From the NCBI GenBank assembly GCA_002412925.1, contig DHVZ01000011.1, positions 1 through 39,225 on the forward strand: a DNA stretch of 39,225 nucleotides. The letters run 5' to 3'. The position numbers and the translations under genes were made by a program. Under the pieces are notes generated by a model that did no database searches, had not been told where the DNA came from, and was given only the letters and a program-made list of their open reading frames with translations. Below are positions 8,017 to 16,406 of the stretch, one piece after another. This DNA comes from Anaerolineales bacterium UBA5195 (GTDB taxonomy: Bacteria; Chloroflexota; Anaerolineae; Anaerolineales; Villigracilaceae). Numbering within the stretch: position 1 is the first letter of the stretch; every line of letters starts with the position of its first letter.

Positions 8017-8484
8017 CTATTCTTTGTGCTGCGAGATGAGGTTTTCCACGTCTTCAGCGTGTTCTGCTTCGTGCTCGCCGAAGATTTTGATAATATCCAC
8101 CAGTGTTCCAGGGTCGCCCCAAGGCAGGACATGCGGCGCGGAAAATTTTTCATCCGAGATGTCTTGCAGGAGTTGGAGCAGTATCTTGCGCGTCTCGAGA
8201 TACTCGCGGTAAATATGGTCGTAATCGAGCCCTTCGCGGGTGGCGACAGTTTCGGCATTGTAGACGTTCACTCCGCGGACGGCAGGTGTGGCTGGGATTT
8301 CCCCGGCCATCAGCGATTGGATGAAGGCAATCACAGCATCATCCCAACCCGAAATGTGGGCCAGCATCTCGCGGATGGTCCAGAGCGGGTAGATTTTGCG
8401 GTTTTTATCAATTTCATCCAGGTGCGCCATCATCTTGGCGCGGGAATGCTCAAGGATGGCAATCAACTCAGCGCGCTGGCTCAT
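8017..8484 (-). CDS. DinB-like four-helix-bundle protein (ClbS/DfsB type)
   Basis: A 155-residue cytoplasmic protein. The N-terminus RAELIAILEHSRAKMMAHLDEI, the segment WTIREMLAHISGWDDAVIAFI (about residues 36-56) with a His in the usual metal position, and a C-terminal FGEHEAEHAEDVENLI match the DinB/DfsB-like fold. Many members bind a metal and act as thiol-dependent transferases or protect against DNA-damaging products. The exact substrate cannot be read from sequence. Its ATG at 8484 lies inside the end of the DDN-type gene (17-base overlap), so translation is probably coupled. It is the last gene of the HD-GYP/DDN/DinB unit and abuts the palindromic repeat at 7870-8016. Confidence 0.75.
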   Translation of the reverse strand: MSQRAELIAILEHSRAKMMAHLDEIDKNRKIYPLWTIREMLAHISGWDDAVIAFIQSLMAGEIPATPAVRGVNVYNAETVATREGLDYDHIYREYLETRKILLQLLQDISDEKFSAPHVLPWGDPGTLVDIIKIFGEHEAEHAEDVENLISQHKE

Positions 8485-9034
8485 GGTTCATCCTTTCTGT
8501 GGGAATCAACCTCAAGGATGGGAAAAACTGCGCGGCGTAGATGTAACTTGTTAGCGAGCCATCGATGGGTCTGTCGCACCAGCGCTGCCAGACCGGGATC
8601 ATGGCCGGGGCGCGGTTGGCAATTTCCATCATCTGTTCGGCTACTTCGCGGTGGGGGACGGGGACGGCTTCCGCCTCGAACTTTTTCCAGCCGACCTGCA
8701 CTTTGACAAGAGGGTTTGCCAAAGCGTTTTTGTACCAGTCTGTTTTGCCGCCCCAGCCTGCGCTGACGAGATAGCAGGCAGTTTTTTCATCGAAGGTGAA
8801 CTCGAGCGGGGTGTGGCGGGTTTTGCCGGTTTTACGGCCGGTCGTTGTGAGCAAGAGAAAATGCGAGCCGATGAATCCACCCAGGCCGAGTCGAAAGAGC
8901 AGGATGGGGATTTTGAACAGGTAACGGAAGACAGGTCCCGGGTCGTCCTTGGGGACCAGGCGGGTCAAAATGAGATTTTCCATCCAAACCCGGATGCGGT
9001 CGAAAAATCCAACAGCGGGTATCTTCTCACTCAT
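8468..9034 (-). CDS. Deazaflavin (F420)-dependent nitroreductase-family protein
   Basis: The 188-residue protein carries the DDN/DUF385 split-beta-barrel pattern: LLLTTTGRKTGKTRHTPLEF, then YLVSAGWGGKTDWYKNALANP and VQVGWKKFEAEAV. This family (including mycobacterial Ddn) binds coenzyme F420 or sometimes flavin and reduces nitro compounds, quinones or similar acceptors. The extra N-terminal ~45 residues (ILTRLVPKDDPGPVFRYLFKIPI) are often seen in this subgroup and may lie on the membrane surface. It starts 39 bases after the sensor/HD-GYP gene on the same strand and overlaps the DinB-like gene. Whether the organism makes F420 cannot be seen here. Confidence 0.8.
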   Translation of the reverse strand: MSEKIPAVGFFDRIRVWMENLILTRLVPKDDPGPVFRYLFKIPILLFRLGLGGFIGSHFLLLTTTGRKTGKTRHTPLEFTFDEKTACYLVSAGWGGKTDWYKNALANPLVKVQVGWKKFEAEAVPVPHREVAEQMMEIANRAPAMIPVWQRWCDRPIDGSLTSYIYAAQFFPSLRLIPTERMNHEPAR

Positions 9035-9073
9035 AGATTCTTTAGCGTTCCTGGGTGCGTGATCTGGTCGGGA

Positions 9074-12000
9074 TCAAAGGCTGGTAAAACTCTCACCATC
9101 TTTTTCCATAATCTCCATAAATTTCTCGACGATTTCAGGGTCAAATTGTTTACCGCATAGCCCCTTGATATAAGCGGTAGCTTCCTGGTGTGTCCAGGCC
9201 GGGCGATAGGGGCGATCGCTGGTGAGCGCGTCCCAGACATCCACCACGGCGAAAAGCCGCGCTGCCAGGGGGATGTCTTCGCCCTTTAATCCTTGAGGAT
9301 AGCCACTGCCATCCCAGTGTTCGTGATGGCAGTAGGGGATGGCTAGGGCGGGGCGCAGGTAGGAAACCTGTGAAAGCATATCGTAAGCGTACTGTGGGTG
9401 ATGTCGCATGATGACCAGTTCGTCTTCTCTCAGCCTGTCAGGTTTTAACAGGATGCGGTCAGGAACGCCCATCTTGCCGATATCGTGGAGCAATGCTCCA
9501 CGGCGGATATGTACCAGGTCTTCTCCACCAATGCCCATGGAGTGCGCCAGCTTTGTCGTCATTTGTGTCACGCGCAGGGTGTGCCCCTCTGTTTCCCTGT
9601 CACGCAAGTCCATGGCCTTGGACCAGCCTTCAATAGTAGACTCATAGGCCAGGTTGATTTCTTCCAACGAGCGCTGCAAGCCTTCGAATAATCTTGCGTT
9701 TTCGATGGCCGCGGCGGCCTGGTGGGCGAAGGCCTGTGCCAGGCTGCTGGCTTCCTGGGTGTAAGCAGATTCCTTGCGGTTGTCGAGGGTGATGTAGCCG
9801 ATGACTTGATCACGCGTAATCAAGGGAATACTCATCCAGCCGTGAATATGGAAGTCTTCTCCCCAGCGATTGAAACGCGGATCGAGTTGGGCATCTTCCA
9901 GGATAATTGGGCGTCTGTTTTTCTGCACATCCTGGAATAATTCATCATCTGCCGGGAAAGTCCGTCCAATGATTTCTTCCGGGTTTTGAATTCCGTGGGC
10001 AGAAGTGATTCTCAGGCGGTCTCCCTCGAGCATGAAGACAGAAGCGCTATCGTAAGGAACAACCTGTTTCAAGGAAGTCAGGATTGAATCGAGAACATGA
10101 TTAAGGTCGAGGGAGGTTGAGAGGGCCGCGGTTGCCTGGCGCAGGGTCTCGGCTTCCTGGCGGCGCTGCCGTTCGGAGTTGAACAGGCGAATCCGCTCGA
10201 TGGCAATCGCCAGCTGGCTGGCAATGGTCAACAGCAATTGCTCATCGTCATCGGAGAAAAAGTCGAGTTGTTTACTCTCCGCATTAATAACCCCCAGGAT
10301 CTGTTCGCCGGTTTTAATGGGCACGCACAGCTCGGAGCGGATCCCCGCGGTGGCTTTCACGTAATTTGGATCCAGCCTGACATCTGCGATCCGGCGTGGT
10401 TTGCCGCTGACAGCAACTGGCCCCGCGACACTTTTTTCAAGGGGAATATACTCTGAGGTGATTTCTGTAATCCCGCGGTAAGTTGGATGGACCTGCAAGG
10501 TTTTTTTGGATTCGTTCAGGAATAAAACGCCAAAATTGTCTGGATAGAAGGAATTGCCCACTTCCTGGGTGACCTGCTCTACCAACTCATCGATTGAGCT
10601 GACAATAATGCTAGCCCTGGCAATGTTGTGCAGGATGGTTATTTCTTTCAGGCGGCGCTGTAAAGCCTGTTCAGCCTGTTTGCGGGCCGTGATATCCTGG
10701 GCAAGGGCAATGACCACATCCTGACCGAAATAAGCACCCTGATAGACGCGCACTTCTTTTGGGAAGACCTCCCCGTTCTTGCGCAATCCCCAAAACTCGA
10801 ATTGCTGCAATTTCCCTGAAAAGGCTGATTGGGTGGCATTCTTGATCGCCTCCAGGTCATTTTTCCCGGGAGCCGCCAGGAAAGCCGGGGTCTTGCCGAT
10901 GACTTCTTCGCGTGCGTACCCATACATTTGTACAGCGCCGTCATTGATATCCAGGAAATGTCCATCACGGTCCTGGATATAGATGGCTTCTGCCACGCTA
11001 TTGAATAAACCCCGGTAACTGGACTCGCTCTCACGCAGCGATTCGCCCGCTTTTTTGCGCTCTGTGATGTCGATTGCCACCCCAACCACACGACTGACTC
11101 TGCCAGCCTCCATAATGGGGATGTAATGGATCTCGAAGGAAGCCTTCCCAATGGTGATATCACGGTGGCGCGACTCTCCAGCCAGGGCGGCGCGGATGTC
11201 TTCTAGAATGTCAGGATGGTCCCGGTAAACCTCGAAGACCGACTGCCCAACGACCTGCCCCGGAAAAAGGCCCAGGCTCGAAAGTCCCTTACCATCTGAA
11301 AGTGTGAAGATTCCTTTTGGGTCGATGACAAATGAAATCAGGGGGGTTTGCGTGACAACCACCCGGTAGCGCTCTTCGCTTTCGCGCAAGGCAAGCTCAG
11401 CCTGTTTGCGTTCGTTCAATTCACGCTGGACGGCATCGAACAGCCGGGCGTTTTCCACCGCGATGGCGGCCTGGTCGGCAAACAGGCTGACCAGGCGAAT
11501 TTCATCGGTGGTATACGATCCTGTGACCTGGTCATCCGAAATGGAGATAACGCCGATCACGCGTCCCTTGACGCGCAGGGGCACGCCGATGGTGCGCCTA
11601 ATCAAGATATTTTCATAAGCAGCAGCCCGGCCCTCCCAGGCGCTGTAATCTTCAATGACCATGGTTTCGCCGGTAAGGGCTATTTTTCCTGCCAATCCTT
11701 CGCCTAATTGGAGGGTCGTCCCGGTAATTAGGCCGGGAATATTGTGCGACACAACCATTTCAATACTATTTTCATCCGGGCGAACGAGACTCAGTTCACC
11801 CAACTGCGCATTGAGCAGGCCGACTGCCTGTTCAACAATTGTGCGCAGGAGCGTCAGCAAATCTGGCTGTGCGTTTATTTCCAGAGATGTGCGATAGAGC
11901 GATTCCAATTCATGCGCCCGGCGTTTCAAGGCATTGGCCGCCTGGATTTGTTCGGTAATATCATGGGCTATCCCGAACACAATCGAGTCGTTGACCGGCA

Positions 12001-12694
12001 AAATGGTAAGTTCGGCAATCCGGGTCTCTCCGCCGGGTTGAAGATAAGAGACTTCCCCCAAAAATAACGGGTTATCCGTGTCAGATAGTTGCTGGAGGCG
12101 CTCTTTTGTATCTTGCGGGGCCAGATCAGAGATACTCTTTGATCTGAGCTCAACCAGCGTTATTCCACTCAGATTCTGTGCTGCTTTGTTGGCATTTAGA
12201 TAACGGCCATTTTGTTTGTCAATGATGAAGATGGCATCATTGGAGCGCTCAAAGAGCAAACGCAGTTGTTGCTCGCTTTTCTGTAAAGCCCCTTCGGCTT
12301 TTTGCCTTTCCTCCCGCCCACGCGCATCGCGGATTTCCCGCCGGAGTGCTTCAGCCAGGCGGTTTAAATTACCCTTCATCAAATAATCGTGCGCGCCAGC
12401 GCGCATGATTTCTACCGCGGTTTCTTCGCCGATCGTCCCCGAGACAACAATGAAGGGCAGGTCTATCCCACTATTTCTGAGGATTTCAAGCGCCTTTGGC
12501 GCGCTAAAGAGCGGGAGATTAAAGTCAGAAATGATTGCATCCCAGGCCTGCTGCGAGAGAGCAGTTTGCATTTCTTTTGCGGTTTCGACACGCTCAACGA
12601 AGACATCGAACCCGGCATTGCGCAGGTCGTGAACAAGCAAAATGGCATCATTTTCATTGTCCTCGACGAGCAGCAGGTTGATGTGTTCGCTCAT
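9074..12694 (-). CDS. Response regulator with PAS/GAF sensors and HD-GYP c-di-GMP phosphodiesterase
   Basis: A 1206-residue soluble signalling protein. Order: REC domain (1-125) with phospho-acceptor D57 in ISDFNLP; PAS (about 145-255); GAF (265-430); PAS (440-550); PAS (560-680); GAF (690-835); GAF (850-1010); HD-GYP (1023-1200). The last has LLHDIGK (H1070, D1071) and HHEHWDGSGYP (GYP at 1131-1133), the metal and signature residues of active c-di-GMP phosphodiesterases. There is no transmembrane segment and no histidine-kinase domain, so the signal must come from ligands or a partner kinase acting on D57. A minus-strand TATAAT (12764-12769) and GGGAG precede the start. Downstream are the DDN-type and DinB-like genes, probably co-transcribed. 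Confidence 0.92.
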   Translation of the reverse strand: MSEHINLLLVEDNENDAILLVHDLRNAGFDVFVERVETAKEMQTALSQQAWDAIISDFNLPLFSAPKALEILRNSGIDLPFIVVSGTIGEETAVEIMRAGAHDYLMKGNLNRLAEALRREIRDARGREERQKAEGALQKSEQQLRLLFERSNDAIFIIDKQNGRYLNANKAAQNLSGITLVELRSKSISDLAPQDTKERLQQLSDTDNPLFLGEVSYLQPGGETRIAELTILPVNDSIVFGIAHDITEQIQAANALKRRAHELESLYRTSLEINAQPDLLTLLRTIVEQAVGLLNAQLGELSLVRPDENSIEMVVSHNIPGLITGTTLQLGEGLAGKIALTGETMVIEDYSAWEGRAAAYENILIRRTIGVPLRVKGRVIGVISISDDQVTGSYTTDEIRLVSLFADQAAIAVENARLFDAVQRELNERKQAELALRESEERYRVVVTQTPLISFVIDPKGIFTLSDGKGLSSLGLFPGQVVGQSVFEVYRDHPDILEDIRAALAGESRHRDITIGKASFEIHYIPIMEAGRVSRVVGVAIDITERKKAGESLRESESSYRGLFNSVAEAIYIQDRDGHFLDINDGAVQMYGYAREEVIGKTPAFLAAPGKNDLEAIKNATQSAFSGKLQQFEFWGLRKNGEVFPKEVRVYQGAYFGQDVVIALAQDITARKQAEQALQRRLKEITILHNIARASIIVSSIDELVEQVTQEVGNSFYPDNFGVLFLNESKKTLQVHPTYRGITEITSEYIPLEKSVAGPVAVSGKPRRIADVRLDPNYVKATAGIRSELCVPIKTGEQILGVINAESKQLDFFSDDDEQLLLTIASQLAIAIERIRLFNSERQRRQEAETLRQATAALSTSLDLNHVLDSILTSLKQVVPYDSASVFMLEGDRLRITSAHGIQNPEEIIGRTFPADDELFQDVQKNRRPIILEDAQLDPRFNRWGEDFHIHGWMSIPLITRDQVIGYITLDNRKESAYTQEASSLAQAFAHQAAAAIENARLFEGLQRSLEEINLAYESTIEGWSKAMDLRDRETEGHTLRVTQMTTKLAHSMGIGGEDLVHIRRGALLHDIGKMGVPDRILLKPDRLREDELVIMRHHPQYAYDMLSQVSYLRPALAIPYCHHEHWDGSGYPQGLKGEDIPLAARLFAVVDVWDALTSDRPYRPAWTHQEATAYIKGLCGKQFDPEIVEKFMEIMEKDGESFTSL

Positions 12695-12763
12695 CCCAGA
12701 TCTCCCGTAAACCGGTTTTCATTTCAAACGGTAAGCGCTTTTATTCTTGCCAGGTGTTTTTAA

Positions 12764-12769
12764 ATTATA
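12764..12769 (-). promoter_or_regulatory. Putative -10 box of the HD-GYP regulator gene
   Basis: A minus-strand TATAAT about 70 bases before the start codon. The -35 region is poor. An imperfect inverted repeat (ACCGTTTGAAAT / GAAAACCGGT on the minus strand) lies between it and the gene and could be an operator or leader hairpin. Confidence 0.45.
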
Positions 12770-12911
12770 CGGCGAATCCCCCTTTAAAATACGTTATTAG
12801 ACAATCAGTAGCTCAAGAAATATCTCGGAAATTTTGGATCTCTCCATCAACTTACGGGGCGAAGGGTCTTAACATAATCCAAATTGCCACCTGCCATGCG
12901 GAACCTTGTTT

Positions 12912-13008
12912 TTCAACAAAAACTCCTCACCCTGCCATCTCCCACCGGGTGAGCGGTCAACTATTCAGTTGAGAAGTCGTCAAAATCGGGTGAGGGAAGT
13001 TTTTGAAC
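12912..13008. repeat. Nested inverted-repeat element (about 97 bp)
   Basis: The ends 12912-12932 (TTCAACAAAAACTCC...) and 12988-13008 pair imperfectly over about 20 bases. Inside, the left-arm motif CTCACCC pairs alternatively with GGGTGAG at 12947-12953, and TCAAC (12957-12961) pairs with GTTGA (12968-12972). The 400-base gap 12695-13094 contains no gene. This element lies after the M23 gene and before the HD-GYP gene on the minus strand. It could be a terminator, a leader RNA or a degenerate mobile repeat. Confidence 0.45.
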
Positions 13009-13094
13009 TCAAGGTAGCAGCTTGGGTTAACATAGAGATTCTCCAAGAACCTTCGCTGAAAGCATGCGGGTTTGAAAGGCGTTGAAATCCCGGT

Positions 13095-14303
13095 TTATGG
13101 CGGTGGTAAAAAGTTCCAGGGATTGACCTTGCTGTATTGCGAATGCATCAATTCAAAATGCAGGTGTGAACCGCTTGAGCGCCCGGTGCTACCGAGGGTG
13201 CCGATCACCGTTCCCATGTCGACACTTTGCCCGCAAACGACATTAATGCTGTTCAAGTGTCCGTAAAGCGATTGCCAGCCTGTGCCGTGGTCGATCATGA
13301 TCATGTTGCCATAGCCCCAATCGTTCCAACCGGCATAAACGATCACACCTGCATCCACGGCATAAATCGGCTCGCCCGTGTTCCCGGCAACATCGATGCC
13401 GCGGTGGTTGGTGTCTGGGGAATAATCGAATCCTGAGAGATAGTGCTTGTCGGCAGGCCAGACGAAGTATCCCAGCCCAACCGCGCCGTCAGCGACTTTA
13501 CCGCACGAACCGGCACCCATGACGCGGGCGACAGCTGGATTGGTGCGCGTCACCCCAGCTGGAGCGCTCCAGGAGGTATAGGGTCTCGTCCCGCCGGGAA
13601 CAATTAACCAGGTGCCGGTTTTGATATTTGGGCGGGAATAATCGCCAATCGTGGCCGGGTCAAGACGATTCAACGGATAGTTGATAATATCTTCAGGGTT
13701 GACGTTCAGCCCTTTAGCTACCCCGTTTAAACCGTCGCCAGCCTGCCATTCATAATAATAACCATCCACAGGCAAAATGTTCAACTCTGCGCCGATCGAC
13801 AGGTTATGGGGATCGTCGCGCAAGGTGTAATAATTACCAAACATGATCGTCTGTGGCTTCAAGTGGTATTTTTCAGCGATGCCGATCACGGTGTCGCCTT
13901 TTGCAATCGTATATTTGACGATGTCCTGCCGTGGGCGGTCGGGGATATTGGTGTGGATTCCTGCCAGGCGCGCAACGCCGCTGTAATCCGCTTCCATGAG
14001 CGGGATCGAGGCCAGGCTGACGGATGGGGTGGCTGTCGCCTCAGCAGTTTTTGCCTCGTTGCCAGAAAGAGGCGGGGGAGAATTTTGAACTACAGAGCGC
14101 ATCAACCAGACAACGGCAATGATCAATACCAACGTCAAAAGCGCTGTCCCAACCCGGGCAACGATTTCACCAAGCCCCAGGCGGGCCAGGGTTTCCAGCC
14201 AGTTTGGAGCGCTTTGTTTTTTTGCGGGAATGGCAGTTTCTTCCGCGAGCGGCTCAATCCCCTGTTCAGCCTGCGGAGCGACTTCCTGAAAATCATCATT
14301 CAT
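13095..14303 (-). CDS. Membrane-anchored LysM / M23 family metallopeptidase
   Basis: A 402-residue cell-wall enzyme. Residues 1-45 are cytoplasmic and acidic. A single transmembrane helix follows (about 46-70, ALLTLVLIIAVVWLMRSVV). Then come two LysM-like modules (VKYTIAKGDTVIGIAEKYHL and YYEWQAGDGLNGVAKGLNV) and a C-terminal lysostaphin-type M23 domain. The zinc ligands are visible as H300 and D304 (HRGID) and H382 in HLHFE (H380-x-H382). M23 enzymes cut peptide cross-links of peptidoglycan. The single ligand set looks intact, so it is probably active outside the membrane. It stands alone, with 115 bases between its start and the MFS gene end, and no strong terminator was seen there. Confidence 0.9.
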   Translation of the reverse strand: MNDDFQEVAPQAEQGIEPLAEETAIPAKKQSAPNWLETLARLGLGEIVARVGTALLTLVLIIAVVWLMRSVVQNSPPPLSGNEAKTAEATATPSVSLASIPLMEADYSGVARLAGIHTNIPDRPRQDIVKYTIAKGDTVIGIAEKYHLKPQTIMFGNYYTLRDDPHNLSIGAELNILPVDGYYYEWQAGDGLNGVAKGLNVNPEDIINYPLNRLDPATIGDYSRPNIKTGTWLIVPGGTRPYTSWSAPAGVTRTNPAVARVMGAGSCGKVADGAVGLGYFVWPADKHYLSGFDYSPDTNHRGIDVAGNTGEPIYAVDAGVIVYAGWNDWGYGNMIMIDHGTGWQSLYGHLNSINVVCGQSVDMGTVIGTLGSTGRSSGSHLHFELMHSQYSKVNPWNFLPPP

Positions 14304-14418
14304 TCACAGCACCTTTAAATTCATGATAACATGCCCAAAAAGACCCGTCAAGCTAACCATTAAGGGGGGATTAACGCGCCCGGCCTCTTCCCGGCCTGCC
14401 GGTTTTACCCGCGCGGAA

Positions 14419-15678
14419 CTAAATGACCCGTGTCCTGATTTCCGGGTTGGATAGCTGGATCGCCCCGATGGCAACCAGGCAGATCACACCACTGACAAAG
14501 GCTGCTGTTGGAACGCCCCAGTTTTGCGCCATCCAGCCGACAAAGAGACTCCCGAAGGGCGCAACTCCTTGCAAGGCCCACAGATAGGTGCTGAAGACGC
14601 GCCCACGCAAGATGTCTGGCACTTCGAGTTGGATCAGCATATTCATGGTGGACAGCATGGTCACCGTTCCCCAGCCAATCAACAGGATCAGCGCAAGCGC
14701 CATGGGCGTATTGCGCGTGGCTGAGAGGATAATCAGGCCAACGCTAAAAACAAATTGACCGGCTGTCAGCATCCACCCTTTGCGCTTTATATTAAAAGAG
14801 GCCAGTGTGAAGGCCGCGATCAGCGCGCCAATTCCTTGCGCAGTGTACAACGCGCTGTTGCGGGCCGCCCTGATCGCTTCGGTATCGCCCACCTGTGCCA
14901 GCACATCGCGTGCGATGACCGGAATCTGCTGCAAGAGCGGGAACCCAAACCAGCCCAGGAGCGAAGCCATCAAGATGATCATCGCCACCGAGCGTGTCTG
15001 GCGGATGTAGGCCTGGCCCTCGCGGAATTCGGCCCACAGGTTGTGTTCAGAGCTTGCCCGGGCTGTCTTGAAGGGCGTCCGCACGAATAGCAAACTGATG
15101 ATAATAAACAGGTAGCTGATGCCATTTGCCAGGAAGGCCCAGCCTTCACCATTTCCCTGGAGAAAGATGAGGAATGGCGCCACAAGAGATGGCCCGATGA
15201 CGCGCGCAGCGTTGAAAATCGTCGCTTGCAGGGCAATCGCATTTGGCAGGGAGCCTTTTCCCACCAATTCGATCAACATCGCCTGGCGGGCTGTAATTTC
15301 CATGGCGGTGGCCGTCCCAAGCAAAAAGGCCAGGAGCACAATGTGCCAGATTTGGATGACGCCGGTCAGGGCCAGGAAGGCCAGGGTTAATGCCTGGAAC
15401 ATCATCACGATTTGCAGGGCGATGACAGTTTTGCGCTTGTCGAGCCTTTCGACCAATACGCCGCCAGGTAAGGCCAGGAGCAGGGTGGGCAGGGCGCTGG
15501 CAAAACCGATCAGACCCAGGTCGAAGGGTTGTCCACTTATGCGGTAGGCAAGATATGGCTGGGTGGTGTTCTGCATCCAGGTGCCAATCAACGAGATGAA
15601 TTGCCCGACCCAAAAAATCACGAAATCCCGTGAAGCCAGGGCCGGGTAACGTTGGGCGATTTGTTGTTTGATCGGCAT
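14419..15678 (-). CDS. MFS transporter (EntS/MFS_3-like)
   Basis: A 419-residue protein with about 12 transmembrane segments. Typical major facilitator features are seen: DFVIFWVGQFISLIGTWMQ at the first helix, LLALPGGVLVERLDKRK (the loop 2-3 motif), and an equivalent GWGTVTMLSTMNMLIQLEVPDILRGRVFS in the second half, typical of the EntS-like drug/siderophore exporter group. The substrate is not predictable. Its ATG lies 6 bases after the SRAP stop, so the two genes form one transcript. There is no separate ribosome site of note, which suggests translational coupling. Confidence 0.88.
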   Translation of the reverse strand: MPIKQQIAQRYPALASRDFVIFWVGQFISLIGTWMQNTTQPYLAYRISGQPFDLGLIGFASALPTLLLALPGGVLVERLDKRKTVIALQIVMMFQALTLAFLALTGVIQIWHIVLLAFLLGTATAMEITARQAMLIELVGKGSLPNAIALQATIFNAARVIGPSLVAPFLIFLQGNGEGWAFLANGISYLFIIISLLFVRTPFKTARASSEHNLWAEFREGQAYIRQTRSVAMIILMASLLGWFGFPLLQQIPVIARDVLAQVGDTEAIRAARNSALYTAQGIGALIAAFTLASFNIKRKGWMLTAGQFVFSVGLIILSATRNTPMALALILLIGWGTVTMLSTMNMLIQLEVPDILRGRVFSTYLWALQGVAPFGSLFVGWMAQNWGVPTAAFVSGVICLVAIGAIQLSNPEIRTRVI

Positions 15679-15684
15679 GGATGG

Positions 15685-16395
15685 CTAAGAAAAGTCTTTT
15701 TTGGGATCCCGGGAGGTTGTGTCAACCGGCAGCGGCATGACCAGTTCTGTCCGGTCATTGGCCGGGCTGTTGACCAGCGTCGAAACGGGATAAGCTGTCA
15801 TTTCGTCTGCGGGGTATTGGCCGAGAAATTTTTGTAGACTCTCAGGTTTTTGTGGGGCGGTTTCAAGCCAGGGGGCGTAGGCTTCCGGCGAAAGGATGAC
15901 AGGCATGCGGTTATGGAGCGAGGCCATGAGCGCATTCGGTTCGGTGGTGATGATGGCGCAGGATTTGATCAGGGAGCCATCCGGGGCATGCCACTCATCC
16001 CATAACCCGGCAAAAGCAAAGGGAAGACCCGATTTCAAGCGGATAAAGTGCGGGACTTTTAGTTTTGTCCCGGCCTGGGATTTCCATTCGTAAAACCCGT
16101 CTGCAAAAATTAAACAGCGTTTGTACTTGTAAGCGCCCCGGAATGATGATTTTTCAGCCAGAGTTTCAGCGCGGGCGTTGATCAGGCGTGAGCCAATCGA
16201 AGGTTCCTTCGCCCAGGCGGGAATCAAGCCCCAGGTAAAATAGTCTGCTGTTGATTTTCCATCGTTTGGCAGCGCCAGGATGGGCTGGGTTGGGGCGATG
16301 TTGAAGCGAGGCGCGCCTTGGGTGGGAAAGGAAAAGTCGGGAAAGGCGGCCTGCAAATCAGCCGGGTCAACGGTCAGGGTAAAGCGTCCACACAT
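15685..16395 (-). CDS. SRAP/HMCES-family abasic-site shielding protein
   Basis: A 236-residue SOS response-associated protein (YedK type). After removal of Met1, Cys2 (MCGRFTLT) forms a covalent thiazolidine bond with abasic sites in single-stranded DNA. Other family blocks are present: RFNIAPTQP, NARAETLAEKSSFRGAYKYKRCLIFADGFYEWK (catalytic Glu in FYEWK) and HNRMPVIL with the conserved His. All key residues are retained. A near-perfect ribosome site AGGAGGTGATGC precedes the ATG. It follows the DUF3048 gene by 11 bases and leads into the MFS gene, forming a three-gene unit. I saw no LexA box. Confidence 0.95.
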   Translation of the reverse strand: MCGRFTLTVDPADLQAAFPDFSFPTQGAPRFNIAPTQPILALPNDGKSTADYFTWGLIPAWAKEPSIGSRLINARAETLAEKSSFRGAYKYKRCLIFADGFYEWKSQAGTKLKVPHFIRLKSGLPFAFAGLWDEWHAPDGSLIKSCAIITTEPNALMASLHNRMPVILSPEAYAPWLETAPQKPESLQKFLGQYPADEMTAYPVSTLVNSPANDRTELVMPLPVDTTSRDPKKDFS

Positions 16396-16406
16396 GCATC
16401 ACCTCC

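Noticed and set aside
12695..13094. c-di-GMP riboswitch before the HD-GYP gene
   Set aside because: The minus strand shows no GEMM-type core; only unspecific inverted repeats.
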